Part shown: piece after piece, positions 1 to 11,851 of the stretch
Layout of the letters: the number at the start of each line of letters is the position of its first letter
Position numbering within the stretch: the stretch's first letter is position 1
Assembly (NCBI GenBank): GCA_024195265.1
Contig: JAJLRJ010000002.1
Location: 19,689,104-19,753,103 of the forward strand
Source of the DNA: Dendrophyllia cribrosa
Taxonomy: Eukaryota > Cnidaria > Anthozoa > Scleractinia > Dendrophylliidae
Length of the DNA stretch: 64,000 bases
Direction: 5' to 3'
The notes under the pieces: generated by a model
Database searches by the model: none
Seen by the model: only the letters and a program-made list of their open reading frames with translations
What the model was told of the DNA's origin: nothing
Made by a program: the position numbers and the translations under genes

Positions 1-201
1 TCAAAGCACTGGAGGGCCAGAACTCTGCTTTTTTCAGGTGAAAGTGGTCAAATTCCTTAGGGTTAGTGCAAATTCGACAAGGGCTTGTGATATTATTCGT
101 TGTATGATAAAATGAGGCTATTCTGAGCTATTCCGAGCGAGAAAAAATAAAAAAAGGCCTAAAAAGTCATATAGGCTGGACATGCTCTCGGCCCTTCAAT
201 T
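1..201. mobile_element. Partial inverted-repeat element, right end only
   Basis: This is the right end of the element family seen complete at 8104-8882. Both share the stretch beginning ggccagaactctgc and the terminal cccttcaatt. The rest lies left of the window. No coding capacity is visible. From 202 to about 461 nothing is recognised. Confidence 0.6.
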
Positions 202-461
202 ATTACAGTGGTCTGAGGTCCATGAAAACTTCCGAATTCTTCGGAACATGTTCGGACATCTTCGGAACAGATCGGGTTCTCTTCGGATTTGGTCGGGTCG
301 CCTTCGGAAATCCTGGCACTCCCACGAAGAAATTCTCACCCCTGTCACTCAGAAAAAGTTGGCGGGTATATGAATGTGGCTTTGGGTGGCTAAAGAAATC
401 TCCAAAGAGTGTTATGTTGACAGATGTACATCTCTGAATTGAAACATGAATCCCTCTTTGA

Positions 462-1060
462 CAGACGTATATTTGTATATGTATATGTTGCAAGAAAAAA
501 ACTGTTCTCAGGTTACATGTAGATCAGTATTCAATCTAGATTAAATGTATACCCTGTATTCAACCTAGGTAAGCTAACCCTAGCACAAAGCTAACCATCA
601 CGCCACTGGCTACAATGTTTCTTTGTGCTAGGAGTGATGGTTAGCCTTCAGGTGCTACAGCTGCAGGGTTAGGATTAGCATACCTACAATCAAGGACAAA
701 AGTTCTTGGGACAAATGTTACAAAATCCTCCTATTAACTACTAATTTAGTGTGACTGACCAATGAAGCCATGTTTTTAGTTTAAAGCCCATCTTACCAAC
801 CCCACCCCTCCCCCCGATACAATGTTGAAATCCACAAATCATTTTTTATGACACGGGCTCAACATTGTAAGGGGGGTAGAAGTCGTGAAACGGACACTTA
901 TTGTTTCCGCGTACTATGTTTCGTAAATGCAAATTCGTCCCAACACTTTTGTCCTTGATTGTAGATTGAATACTGGGTACACATTTACAGAAAACTGATC
1001 TAACCTGAGACTGGAATTTACCTGCAACATATACAAAAAATTGTACAATACATGTATATC
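462..1060. mobile_element. Foldback element with diverged inverted arms
   Basis: The segment around 485-570 and the segment around 940-1035 are inverted copies of one another: both carry tctcaggtta and a tatatgttgca motif in opposite orientation. The left arm is itself interrupted by a smaller hairpin near 570-655 (gctaacc...ggttagc). The short ORFs here are accidental. Exact ends are uncertain. Confidence 0.5.
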
Positions 1061-1652
1061 TATTTCTTGTTTTGCAGATGCGAGAAAAGGCAGAGGCAGG
1101 AGAAAAGGGTGAGTCCATAGCTTTTTCTGGGGGACAGCATCAAAGTGGCCGGGTGTTCTGCAGTTACTCCAGAAACCCACAAGGAGCATACCGTAATATA
1201 TTTTTTATTATCAGTGCTGATCTGTACTTTCAAAGGAATGAAAACAGAAGGAGAAACCTGTTTGAAGAAATGAAGCTGACCCCTTTCTCAGAAAACGCAA
1301 CCCCTGTAATTTCAAAAGGGAGGCAATATTAAAATTTGTGCTCTTTTTGATAGACGCCAATTTCTTGAATGAATCCTGAAACTGATACTAAAGTTTTCAA
1401 TTTTTCATCAGCGTATCTCTTCAGTGTAAACAAGATTTACTTGAAAAGTTTATTGACGTCAAAAAAGCGTTCTTGAATTAGCTAATTATAAATGAAGGTT
1501 TTTGGCGCCTTATAAAATAATCGGATAATCAATGGTTCAAGCTGTTAGCATTCAGAGACGAGAGAAGATATTATATCAGTAAGTTTATATATAGTAACAC
1601 ATCATTGCTATAAGATATTAAATGCACCAAAATTTATCTACAGTACACTTAC

Positions 1653-1891
1653 CGATCACCAACAGACACATGTTTAACTTCACTTCCAGCTTCTTTGACA
1701 ACACCAACGAATTCGTGCCCCATAATAACGGATTTCTCACAAGGAAACTTTCCTTCCAGAATCTTGAGATCTGTACCGCATACTCCCGAGTAAGTGATTT
1801 TCACAACGACATCCTGGGGATTTTGAACATGAGGTACAGGCCTGGTGATAACAGAGAGATGTTCGTCCCATAACTGAACCGCGTTGTTCAT
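1653..1891 (-). CDS. Medium-chain Zn dehydrogenase, exon 1 only (fourth array copy)
   Basis: This is the first coding exon of a zinc-dependent MDR dehydrogenase; its second exon must lie left of the window. The start is the ATG at 1891, chosen because all four array copies begin M-(N/S)-x-AVQLWD there. The exon is 239 nt, exactly as in the two intact copies, and ends in VGD plus two bases of an Arg codon at a consensus GTAAGT donor. The catalytic zinc ligands are visible: Cys in SGVCGTDLK and the His-Glu pair of MGHEF. This copy is the most diverged of the four (for example ITRPVPHVQNPQDV against ITTPIPHVSSPNEV), so it probably separated earliest. The reaction is presumably NAD-linked oxidation of a sugar alcohol, inferred from the family. 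Confidence 0.75.
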
Positions 1892-2009
1892 CGTAATGGA
1901 AAAAGAAAAGCGATCGAAAACGAACAACCCACAAACAACTCAACTCGGAGCTTTCCTGCTGCTGCTGTTCTGTTGGACGTGAGAGACTAGGGCGATGAGT
2001 ACCTAGTCG

Positions 2010-2310
2010 GGTGGAGTGGGGAGGAATTCGGGTCGGGAGGACTCCACCGACAGAGGTGGGGACAGGTAAATGATTTGCAAGTCCGGAAAGCCAAGGGATG
2101 GCTTCAAAAGGTCACTTCATTTGCAACAGTGAACTGCAATAAAATTTATTGTATGACATTTTTATTTTTTTTTTGCGTGTGTGGATTTGAGATCTACATC
2201 TACCATCAAGTGCCATCTATCATGATTAAATATAATGGGCGGAGGAAGGGGGGAGGGTACCCGGCAAGGCTACATTCCAATACAAAAATGTGGGACACAC
2301 ACAAGGTCAA
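2010..2310. repeat. Segmental duplication block upstream of the dehydrogenase genes
   Basis: The sequence from the gggaggactccac motif through aaatgatttgcaag and the gcaacagtgaactgcaataaaa block recurs, partly, at 11672-11850 and 31325-31500. It lies upstream of an array gene and marks the unit that was copied along with the genes. This copy lacks the inverted-repeat element that follows the caaggcta motif in the other two copies, so it approximates the empty site. Confidence 0.6.
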
Positions 2311-3455
2311 AAGCTGAGAAGTTTAGGTGCTTCAGCAAAATAATTATACAACAGTCTTACCCAGAGGTAAAATGATTCAGAATAATTACCAGGAGCCAAT
2401 TAACCATACCCAGCTCCTGACCTTAAGCGGTAGCCTCTGCAGAGCTTCAAATCAAAATATTTTGGAGGAATGGGGGAGGGGATAATTTTCCTGAATTAAA
2501 CATTTTTCTTGTGAAATTTCCACATGAAAATCAGAAAATTCACATGACCGTGGCAAAGGACTAAAACCATTTCTTATAATTAAGGTTTTACTAGAGGGAA
2601 AACAATATTATTTAAGTCCTGTATAGAAGAGACAACAACTGTTAAAGTGACAGTCCCCCAATATAAAATTTTGCTTACTGTACCTTAATTCTATGTTAAT
2701 ATTGCTGTTAAAAGCCACCTAAAACAACTTAATTGCCTGTGGATAAAAAGATTCTATATATAGAGCAAAACAGAAGCGGTCATTTGGAGATGAAATGCAG
2801 GAGTTGCAAGATTGGAGGTGGATTAATGTTCATCAAATTTGATTTCATGACAAGTGGTCAAGAAATAAAAAAAATTGCCATTCTTGTGGAATTTTGACTT
2901 ACCGGTATTATTTTTTTAGCTTTTGACTCTTTATTTTATATTTCTTTGCTTTCATCACTATTGGCAATCATTCTTTCTTCCTATTCCAAGATAATGAAGC
3001 AATCTTAAAGCAAGCTCCTTTGTCATAATCATGAAAACATGTCATATATCAGCCGGCCAGTCGAGACACTACCTCTGTAATCTTAATTGGTAATTATAAA
3101 CTCACACATCTCTCAAACTCTCCAGATCAGAGCTGACTCAGAAGGCCAGTAAGAACTTTTATTTATTTGAATCCATATTAGAGTGACTCTCCTGACTACT
3201 TTAGGAAGCTACCTGATCATAATGTTGTATATTTTACTAATAATTATTTTTGTATCGTATAATTCAAATTCAAAGTGAAACCAAAGACTTTTACTGACAT
3301 ACATTCAGTAAAATCAGTACAGGGGCTATTATGTTCAACCCTGATGTTCCAATGTACATGTAGGAAAAAATGTAATGGTATACAGTTATGTCGATAGTTC
3401 ATTAAAGCTACGCACCACGTTGGTGCGTTAGCGCAGCTATGTTAAACTTCAATAG
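2311..3455. other. AT-rich spacer, nothing recognised
   Basis: This is intergenic DNA between array copies. I see no conserved protein, RNA gene or clear repeat boundary in it. Confidence 0.5.
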
Positions 3456-3915
3456 ACAGGCCTGCCAAGACTAACACTAGCTACCTATGGGTCAGTCCAA
3501 CTGTATCAAGATAAAAATTAAATTAAGAAAATAAAGATTGTTGTTGTTGTTGTTGATGTGTCATACCACAGCACATAGACAGGCCTGCCAAGACTAACAC
3601 TAGCTACTTGTGGGTCAGTCCAACTGTATCAAGATAAAATTTGAATTAAGAAAGTAAAGATTATTGTTGTTGTTGTTGATGTGTCATACCACAGCACATA
3701 GTCACAGGCCTGCCAAGACTAACACTAGCTACCTGTGGGTCAGTCCAACTGTATCAAGATAAAAATAATTAAGAAAATAAATTTTGTTGTTGTTGTTGTT
3801 GATGTGTCATACCACAGCACATAGACAGGCCTGCCAAGACTAACACTAGCTACCTGTGGGTCAGTCCAACTGTAACAAGATAAAAATAATTAAGTAAATA
3901 AAGATTGTTGTTGGA
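3456..3915 (+). repeat. Four tandem copies of a 121-125-bp unit with (TTG)n
   Basis: Each unit starts acaggcctgccaagac, carries gggtcagtccaactgta, and ends with aataaagattgttgttg followed by gatgtgtcataccacag. Unit starts are at 3456, 3579, 3704 and 3825. The aataaa-plus-(TTG)n end resembles the tail of a SINE or non-LTR element, so this looks like tandemly amplified retroelement 3' ends rather than a classical satellite. The units differ by small indels, which indicates some age. Confidence 0.75.
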
Positions 3916-4247
3916 TAGTTGGATGACATTACTTTTTCTTTCAATATTCATGTAGTTAATGCCTTTTATTGGAAACACATATATGTCAATAAAACGCTAG
4001 TTACTGTGACTCAACTGTACCTCTCCTCAGTTATGGACACCTCCAAATTAGTCAGACAGTCCTTCTTGAAAAAGACCAAAACTCAAACAAACTCAGTTTA
4101 AACTATTTGTGGCCTCCTTTGTAACAGGCACTCAGCTCTGTCCCTTTCAGTAGCTGATCTAGGGGAGCAAACCGGCGGTGCGGGACCCCCTCATCTTGCA
4201 AAAATAACAGTAGGGCCAAGAAGGGCCTCCCACCCTCCCTCCAATAA

Positions 4248-4272
4248 CCCCCCCCCCCCCCCCCCCCCCCCC
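4248..4272. repeat. Poly(C) tract of 25
   Basis: An uninterrupted C homopolymer. Other long C/G runs occur near 5348, 6691, 40151, 46439, 54438, 54861 and 62326. Their lengths in the assembly should be treated as approximate. Confidence 0.9.
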
Positions 4273-4333
4273 TTATGGTAGAGTCTGGATCCATCAGTGC
4301 CTTTTTTGCCACAATTAATGAGGTCTCCCTTTA

Positions 4334-4740
4334 AGCTGCAGCTACACATGCAGTTTTTTGCTTGCACAGGAGATGCGATTTTTAAAAAAATTGTCGTGTG
4401 AACATGTGATGCGACAGATGAAAAAAAATAGCAAGAGTTGAATGTTTCGTGATAAAATTGCAGACATTGTTGCTCGTGTACATGTAGTTACCCTGCAACT
4501 TTTTCTTGCACTTGCAACGCGACAAAGGGTATCTAGTCAATAAGATTTACGAACTAAAGTGAAGCTCAAACTTTAAAGTTTGAATTAAAATTACCAACCC
4601 AGTCTTGCACAGTCTTTGTTGCAACATTTTGTCAACAAAATTTGTCATGGGTGTAGCCACCACAGTGTGCTGGCGACACAACAATTTTTAAAAAATTTGC
4701 ATCACTTGTGCAAGCAAAAAATCGCATGTGAAGCCGCGAC
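4334..4740. mobile_element. MITE-like foldback element
   Basis: The terminal arms are inverted copies: the left arm has tttttgcttgcacaggagatgcg, the right arm cacttgtgcaagcaaaaaatcgc. There is no ORF. It lies in the spacer between dehydrogenase copies. Confidence 0.6.
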
Positions 4741-4909
4741 TTTTTACATACATGTACATGCATGCATGTGTGCTATTTTAAAACAATCATAATATGCAAT
4801 TTAATCATTTGAATGGTCATACCATAGGATTTCGTCCACAGATACAAAAGTTAGAACTACATTACATGTCTCCATAATTTACTCTGGGAATGAAAGGGTT
4901 AATATTTAA

Positions 4910-5473
4910 AGTGCACATGAAGTGAAATTTCACTACATTTCATTTTAGGGTTTTACATTGTTTATATTACCTTTATTTCATTTTCAATCGTTTTTCTCTT
5001 TTGTGCGAAAAGGATCCACTATTTTTAGCGGTTTGAAAACTCCCGTCGGGGCCTGAAATTTGCGACATTTTCAGTGCAGCCAAAAAGGTACAAACAATGT
5101 ATTTGTGACGTCATTCGTGCGTTTGATCACAACAAGACATAACTTGAGAGAAGGGGACAAACCCGGGGCTAAAATATCGCGTTGCTTTCGGCCATATTTA
5201 ATCGAAATAATCCTTCCACGAGTTGCCAAAACTCCACTGTAAAACAAGTGATGCGCTCAGTTGTAAACACACTGTCTAATGATGTCACTAGAACCCAGGT
5301 CCTTGTCTAATACACCCAACTTGCATCGCTTGTTAAAATATGTTATCCCCCCCCCCCCCCCCCCCCCACTTGAAGTGGGGGGGAACTTATTTTCCTATCA
5401 AAATAATTCTTAAAACACCTATTTTCAGATTACCGAAAAAAATGGTGAAATAATATTTCACTTCATGTGCACT
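4910..5473. mobile_element. TTAA-flanked MITE (piggyBac-type target)
   Basis: The arms agtgcacatgaagtgaaat and atttcacttcatgtgcact are perfect inverted repeats, directly bordered by TTAA at 4906-4909 and 5474-5477. A TTAA duplication is the signature of piggyBac-family transposition. It has no transposase, so it is non-autonomous. A poly(C) run lies inside near 5348. A degraded relative of the arm is seen at about 42640-42675. Confidence 0.75.
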
Positions 5474-5692
5474 TTAAACCTCCTTACAGGAAAGTTTCAA
5501 GGCAATTTATATGTTTTGCAATTTGAAAGCATGATATTGTGCAAAATATATTATTGAAATGTAACTGACAGAAGTTATTTTCTCAAAAATGACTAAGGGA
5601 GGCCTTATTTCATGAACTCAATAACTTACACATTTTTTTTTTCATTGTCACAAAAATGTCCTCTACATGTAGCAAAGAACATAATACAGCAT

Positions 5693-8600
5693 TTACATCT
5701 GAAAAACCGCTTTAGAAATTTCAGCTCTAGACAGAGCATCCAGAGCTGATTGGTAATTGGGCAAATCAAAGACAACAATACCCAACTTATCATAATTTAA
5801 ATACTTTTCAGCCATATCTTTTACCAACTGAACAGCTTTAGGAAAAGTAAAAGGATTGATGTGTGATCCGATGATTTTCAGTTCCTTGGCATAAACTTCA
5901 TGAGGGTCAATTTTGATTGAGGACTCTTTGGGACAGCACCCAAACACGAGCATCTTTCCTCCGCAGCGTAACCACTTTATTGCTTGTTCAATTGCGGCTG
6001 GAGCACCAGTGCAATCAACAACTGCATCAAAACCCCAGTCGTCACCAGCGAGTTCTGCTTCTTTTGAGTTGTTCACCAGGACATCGGGATGCACAACTTG
6101 GTAGCCGGTGTCTAGCCCACTTGCAAGGTTTCTCCGACACTCAGAAACCTCGCTGATGATGACTTTCCTGTAGCCATGAAAGTGAAGTAAACAGGCCCAT
6201 AGAAGCCCAATGATTCCGGAGCCACAAATAAGAACATTGGATGATGTAGCTAATGGTATTAACAGATCAAACCCATGAGCAATGCATGAATAGGGCTCGC
6301 ACAGGGCAGCCTGACGCAGTGTTATCTGAGGTGGAACATGATAGATAGTCTCTGCAGAAACCCGGCAATACTGAGACCATCCACCATTACGCCAAATGCC
6401 AACTGTTGAACGGATGCCGCCAGTTTTACAAAAGTGTGGCTGGCCTTTTTGACAAAATGAGCATCTACCACAGTTAGTGTTTGGGTTGATCACCACCCTG
6501 AAACAGAGACAACACCAGCCATTTTCAGATATGTGCATGTAATGACTTTGAATTTGTATAGTGCATAAGTCTATATGAAGGTCCAATGTTCTAAAAGTAA
6601 TGACCCCACAAAGCAGCAACTCTTCGAAATTACTAAAGTGATAACATTCGCAGTCGAAATGGAAACTGTGGGAAGTCTAAGTGAGTACACCCCCCCCCCT
6701 CCCCCCCTCACACACACACCCTTAGGCAGTCTGAAAAGCCAAAGTTGTCTTAAAGAAAGTATCCAGATAAACTTGAATTTAGATAGGGTTTGAGGTGGGG
6801 GATCAAACCTGAAAATCCTTCTGCGAGGTGGGGAGGAAGATATGGATATATAATCTGGAACGACACATTCCATTAATACAGTCAACTCTTTCTAAGATGG
6901 ACACCGTCGGGACCAGCCCCAACTGTCCATCTTAGAGAGGTGTCTGGCTTATAGAGAGTCGAGGTAACGTGACACCAGTAATTCTGAGATACTAAAGCTG
7001 GAACCTATGCACAATGAATACCATCTGTTTAAAGTTGTTTACTTAAGCAAAACCTACTTGCAACTGGAACAAAAATAATATTAGAAAAGTGGACATGTTT
7101 GTTCATATTCGTTTTGAAGTTTTTTTCACTAAAAAAAGCAGTCAAGTCTTAAGTAAAGTGTTTGATGGTTTCATAGTGTGTGTTGTCCATCTTATAGTAA
7201 ATTTAGTTACAGTAAAATGACTAAAAAACAGCAGGGACCAACAGCAAGTGTCCAAAATAGGTGTCCATTAAGAGAGAGTTGACTGTATTTTAAAGGGTCC
7301 CCCAAATACATTGTCAAATAGAAGGGATAGCAACTACGGATCATGTGTATTATAGGTAGTTATAGGCTGATACATGTACCATGGAACGACATGTATATTT
7401 ATGTTGCAGGGCTCGAAATTAAAAAAAAATTCTCAAGTAATTCCTAAAATTTAGTCGAAAGTTCAAAAATTTTAGTCGCAACATAACTACTACCGGAACC
7501 GGAAATGAAAAACAAGAAATTTCTGAGAAAGTCTGAAAAAGTGCGGCCATGATATACTTCTTGGAAACCATGTTAATGTAGCATGAAATTGACGATTAAG
7601 TCACGCAATATTCAACGTGAATTTCGCAGGATTTTTCAGATAAAATTACAGCTACCAGTTACAAGTAAGACACAAGACTGTTGAATATAATTCCTTAATA
7701 AGCTAGGCCATAAAACAGTCACAAAATTGCGACTAATAGAGAAATCTTAGTTGCAAAAGCGAAATCTTTAGTCGCAAATGCACCTGATACAGGCGCAATT
7801 TCGAGCCCTGTGTTGAAGTTCAAGTTTTACTTTGGTTTGAAATAATTTTTTTTAACCAGTTTGACTTTTGTTCTCCTTTGTCTCAGATTATGATAATGAA
7901 TCTCAGTCAAAGGAAAATAAAAATCAAACTGGTTTGAAAATTTTCAAACCAAAGAAAAATTGAACCACAACATATTATACATGTAAGCTGATACTCAGTT
8001 GATGAATTGGTTGAGTGTCGACCGACAAAGGACTGATACATGTATGTGCGTTGGGCGATATGGTCAGTGCTGAACAGGTTGACTCTCAAACAATACGTAC
8101 ACTAATTGAAAGGCTCGGGGCATAACCAACCTATGTTGCTTTTGAGGTCGTTTTTTATTTTTCTCGCTCAGATTTGTCCATTTTTGGCATGTGAACTACA
8201 GATTAGTTGCAAAATATTGTTGAGAAGTTTTTTCTGTTGTTTTTTCCGTCGTTTTCGAGAAATACCGTATGCAAAAAAAGGCTCCTATTTCTGATCCGAA
8301 GTGATTCCAGACTTTCCCACCGGCTCGTCTTGTCCACCAAGGTCCGTTTTTCACCTTGAGTGCTAAATGACGCTTCAGACACAAGGTACGACAAGAAACA
8401 CGACTCGTTTCTTTGAGATCTAGAGGTGCTAGAGACTTAAGGATTTCTGGACTTACATGTAATGATGTCTTTCAATCACCAGACGGGCCTTTAACATATT
8501 GGCTTAAACGCACACAACAGATGATGTGTTTGCCGTAGCAAGCTCGTGATCGATAAGCGAGCCAGGCATGCATAACTAACGGTATTTTCTTTTATGTCGT

Positions 8601-10907
8601 TGACGCGGGTCAGGAGTATTGCGGTTGCATATTCTCACGGCCAATCTGCTGTAGTGGCGTGGAAATCACGCTCCGAATGTAAACAACCACTAAAAGGCCA
8701 GAACTCTGCTTTTTTCAGGTGAAATTAGTCCAGTTTCTTAGGATTAGTGCAAATTCGACAAGGGTTTGTGATATTATTCATTGTACGATAAAATTAGGCA
8801 AATCTGAGCGAGAAAAAAACTAAAAACGCTCAAAAAGCAACATAGGTTGGTTATGCCCCCAGCCCTTCAATTGTCAGCCAATATGCAATGTAGCTGAGCT
8901 GGTTCGTTGACTGTTGGTGAATACTTTACCAATACCTTAGCAAAAATTAAAGTGCCAAATTAGACTTTGTTGTGATTGAAGGCAAGTTGTATATTAAGTC
9001 CACTTCAAGCAAAGAGTCTATTAAACTTTATCAATAATTAACCCTCTGACCCCTCTTGGGCAATATAAAGCACAACATTGCTCACTAAAAAAACATAATT
9101 AGTTACACCTTTAACACACAACAGTGCCAATAATCAAAATTCAACAAAAATTCCAACATTTCATTCTGTAAAACATTTTGAAACAAATAATGCCATGCAA
9201 AAGTACTGCCGAAGAAGTTTCATTTGAATGGTCACATCATAGGATTTTGTCAACAGACTCAAAAGTTAGAACAAGGCCCAGGTTGCACTTGAGGAACTTT
9301 CTAGAGAATTTGTTTACTTTGAGGTGAAAATCTGTCAACACACAATTTTTTAACTGCGACCGTTGTTTTGCAAATTTGAAAAAAAACTGTAATTTCCAGC
9401 TAATCTTCAAAGACGCCGTTGTGTATGGGTAGGGCAGGCCAATTTTTAAAAAATCGAGGAAAACAAAACAAACCGCTTCCGGAGCTGTCACCGCTAATCG
9501 ATTTGACCCAGTTATATAGCTTATTCAGAGAAAAATTGTGTAATATTTAAGAGTCAGTTTCTATTTTTTTGAGGTTTTATGCGAGAAAAACATAAACACT
9601 GATGAGTAAAAATGACTATCTGTATTACACAACTTTCCACTGAAAATTTTTTTTATTATATGACGTCTATGTTCTTCCAAGTCTATTTTTTAACAAGTGT
9701 TTTCCGTAGCGTAAACTTAGAAGGGTGTAATATTGTGTCATGTTTGCACTCGTCTTGGTGTGCTACAAAATGCTACATCCAATAATGACCTGTATTCAAT
9801 ATTTAATCGACAGGGAACTTTGTCATTACGTGTATGTTTTCGACAGCATGGACGGAGTGTGACCCTAAAATGTTCTCAAATTTTTAGAACTTCCGTTTGC
9901 AGTTTCAAATTTTTGGAAATTTTTGCATGGGCTAATTTTTGTTTTTGACTGTAGTGCAACCAGGCTCCAACACTACATTGTCTGGGAGTTAAAGAGATAC
10001 TGGTTACCACTAGGAAAAGCCAACAAACTGCTGGGACTACATTATGATAGACTTGAAAACTAGGAGGGAGTAGTAATGGACCATTTTCAACTGTATAATG
10101 ATGGCTCACTACTGGTGGGGAAAAAGGTTGTCTTTTCTTGGGGGAGGGGTGGGGTCATTGGTTTGTTTGAATTTACAGGTGCAAATTGTTATGTCAAATA
10201 CAATTTGTATGGTAAAATACAGAAAATATGCATGTTCATAAATCAAAGCAATAGGAATAATCGAAAAAACAAAAAAGTAATGTTTACTCTGAAATGTACA
10301 TGTGGGCGTCCTCTTATCAGGAAACAGTTTGCATAAAAGAAATATTAAAGTTTAATATCGGGTAAAAATTGGCTACTATTAAAATGAATGTAGGTTTTCG
10401 CCATCCTGTGAATTATTAATTTTACAACATTGATCTAGCTCACTAATTCAATTTTTTAAAATAACTTGTAAGATTTATTCCAAATTCATTCGTTTGAATT
10501 CCAATCGCATATCTTTTCAATAGACCTCAATGATAAAAGAAAATTCCTCAAGAAGTTGTTCACGACAATTTTTTTTTAAGTTCAATGAAACGAACCTATC
10601 GAAACGCGAACAAATGTCGACGAATGATTATACAAGTAGTTCTATAATAGAAATTAAATCATTTTTACCGATCTCCAACACAAATGCCCTTTACTTGGGG
10701 TCCAACCTCGCTGACAACTCCTGCGAATTCATGTCCCAAGATCACACATTTTGCTGATGGAAACTCGCCCGCAATGATGTGAAGATCTGTTCCACATATT
10801 CCAGAGAAAGCTACTTTAACTAGCACCTCGTTTGGCGATGAAACATGAGGGATTGGAGTAGTAATTACAGAAAGTTGACCGTCCCAGAGTTGAACTGCAG
10901 TGTTCAT
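5693..10907 (-). CDS. Zn-dependent polyol/sorbitol dehydrogenase-like, copy A (2 exons)
   Basis: A medium-chain alcohol dehydrogenase, probably a cytosolic NAD-linked sugar-alcohol oxidoreductase. The exons are 10669-10907 and 5693-6497, separated by a 4.2-kb intron (GTAAAA donor, TTTCAG acceptor), and the join completes the Arg of GDRVV. The protein is 347 residues, normal for the family. Visible are catalytic zinc ligands C38, H59 and E60, a further conserved E147 in ALCEPYS, structural zinc cysteines C89, C92, C95 and C103, and the Rossmann motif GSGIIG at 172-177. An acidic residue after the second strand (ISEVSE) favours NAD over NADP; this is inference. The start is the ATG at 10907 conserved among copies. 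It lacks one Asn present in copies B and C (AGDDWGF against AGDDNWGF). Alternatives are D-altritol 5-dehydrogenase-like or threonine dehydrogenase-like; the substrate cannot be read from sequence. Confidence 0.85.
6877..7287. mobile_element. MITE with TACAGTCAACTCT termini
   Basis: The left end tacagtcaactctttctaag and right end agagagagttgactgta are inverted repeats starting and ending with TA, as in Tc1/mariner-type MITEs. Internal gtgtccatctta motifs repeat in both orientations. It lies in the intron of dehydrogenase copy A. A related right end is at about 35470-35501, just after the peroxidase stop codon. Confidence 0.65.
7407..7810. mobile_element. Inverted-repeat element cagggctcgaaatt...aatttcgagccctg
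   Basis: Perfect 14-bp terminal inverted repeats are flanked by the direct repeat tgttg (7402-7406 and 7811-7815), a likely target duplication or part of one. A truncated inverse copy sits at about 23192-23480. There is no protein. The 5-8-bp flank fits a hAT-like element, but this is not certain. Confidence 0.65.
8104..8882. mobile_element. Inverted-repeat element, 0.78 kb
   Basis: The left end aattgaaaggctcggggcat and the right end atgcccccagcccttcaatt are imperfect inverted repeats, and homology continues inward (aaccaacctatgttgc / gcaacataggttggtt). The same family is cut by the left window edge at 1-201. No transposase ORF is present. Confidence 0.65.
8883..10668. other. Rest of copy A intron
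   Basis: AT-rich DNA. A block near 9225-9270 resembles one near 4805-4860 (gaatggtca...ataggattt...aaagttagaac). At 9925-9967 there is a single arm of the element found complete at 53942-54103 (ctaatttttgtttttgactgtag). No coding sequence is recognised. Confidence 0.5.
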
Positions 10908-11250
10908 GATCACCAGACAAAATGCCAGACGCCAAAACCGCTGGAGAGCTGGGCACTAATTTGGTTTGTGAGTTCGCGTGACCCACGTGTGTCACGCAAA
11001 CAAGCTCGAGCAGCCTTTTTGACCTTTTTGTCCGCGTTGTTCATCGATCGTAATGAAAAGAGAAAAGCGATCGAAAAGGAACCACCTACAAACCAAACTT
11101 ATAGCTTTCCTGCTGGCTTTATACAATTACAAGATGCTAATAAACCATCTGAAAGCATTGGTCACACGACATTACGCATGCGTACAGCCACATCACCCGG
11201 ACAGTTCGTCATGGCATAGCCAGGCGTAAGGGTCTCATAAAAATCATCGA
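10908..11250 (-). promoter_or_regulatory. Conserved upstream flank shared by dehydrogenase copies A and B
   Basis: The roughly 250 bp upstream of exon 1 in copy A is nearly repeated upstream of copy B (21504-21760) and partly in copy C. The shared blocks are gcgtgacccacgtgtgtcacgcaaac, containing the palindrome CACGTG, and aagagaaaagcgatcgaaaa. The conservation may only reflect recent duplication. Promoter and 5' UTR function is inferred from position; no unambiguous TATA box was identified. Confidence 0.4.
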
Positions 11251-11254
11251 CCCC

Positions 11255-11671
11255 CAGACCTGCCAACCCCTGATAAAGGAAAATCTGGAGATCCATGAAA
11301 AAAATCTGGAGATTCTACAAGAATGAACAAACCCTTTTCCCAGGAAAGCTTATCATGGAATCGAGGTTCTGTTAATGATTATTACTTAACCGTTGCGTAA
11401 AAGCACTACCGGAGGCCTGGGAACGTTAACTAGCCGTAAACACGAGTACAAATCACACAGAACAACTCAGTACCGTAATAGTGTAACTTCATGATTTAGC
11501 TTATGCAATGGCGTTCTTATTTATTATCCATTTTTTACTCAACAAGGTAATATTTTATTTCAGAATGATTTCCCCCAAAAAACCGTAAGATTGGGAGTCT
11601 CGTCGTGAGGCCGTGAGAAAAGATAAAAAATCGTAAGACTCGCGGCAAAATCGTGAGAGTTGGCAGGTCTG
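11255..11671. mobile_element. Inverted-repeat element cagacctgccaac...gttggcaggtctg
   Basis: The 13-bp terminal inverted repeats are perfect. Inside are diverged atctggaga motifs and, near the right end, blocks of gtgagaaaag and cgtgaga. A larger relative with identical termini occupies 33456-34023. No convincing ORF. The flanking target duplication is unclear here. Confidence 0.65.
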
Positions 11672-11851
11672 CTACCCCGACGTTCGGGTTGGGAGGACTC
11701 CACGGAGGTGGAGACAGGGAAATGATTTGCAAGTCTGTAAGGGAATCCCACAATAGGTCTCACTTCAATAATTTTACTGAAATACCGTGTACCATCAGAT
11801 ATAAGGGGGGGATCGAGGGGGGATGGGGATAGCCAGCAAGGCTAACCGTGT

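Noticed and set aside
1077..1110. Possible small exon (TTTTGCAG / GGTGAGTCC) in the intron of the partial dehydrogenase copy
   Set aside because: It is on the opposite strand to the dehydrogenase gene and next to foldback arms; 33 bp with no conserved context is not enough.
5913..6156. Plus-strand ORFs over dehydrogenase exon 2 (also at 12827-13127 and 32776-32974)
   Set aside because: They are antisense shadows of a strongly conserved coding exon and recur only because the exon is duplicated.
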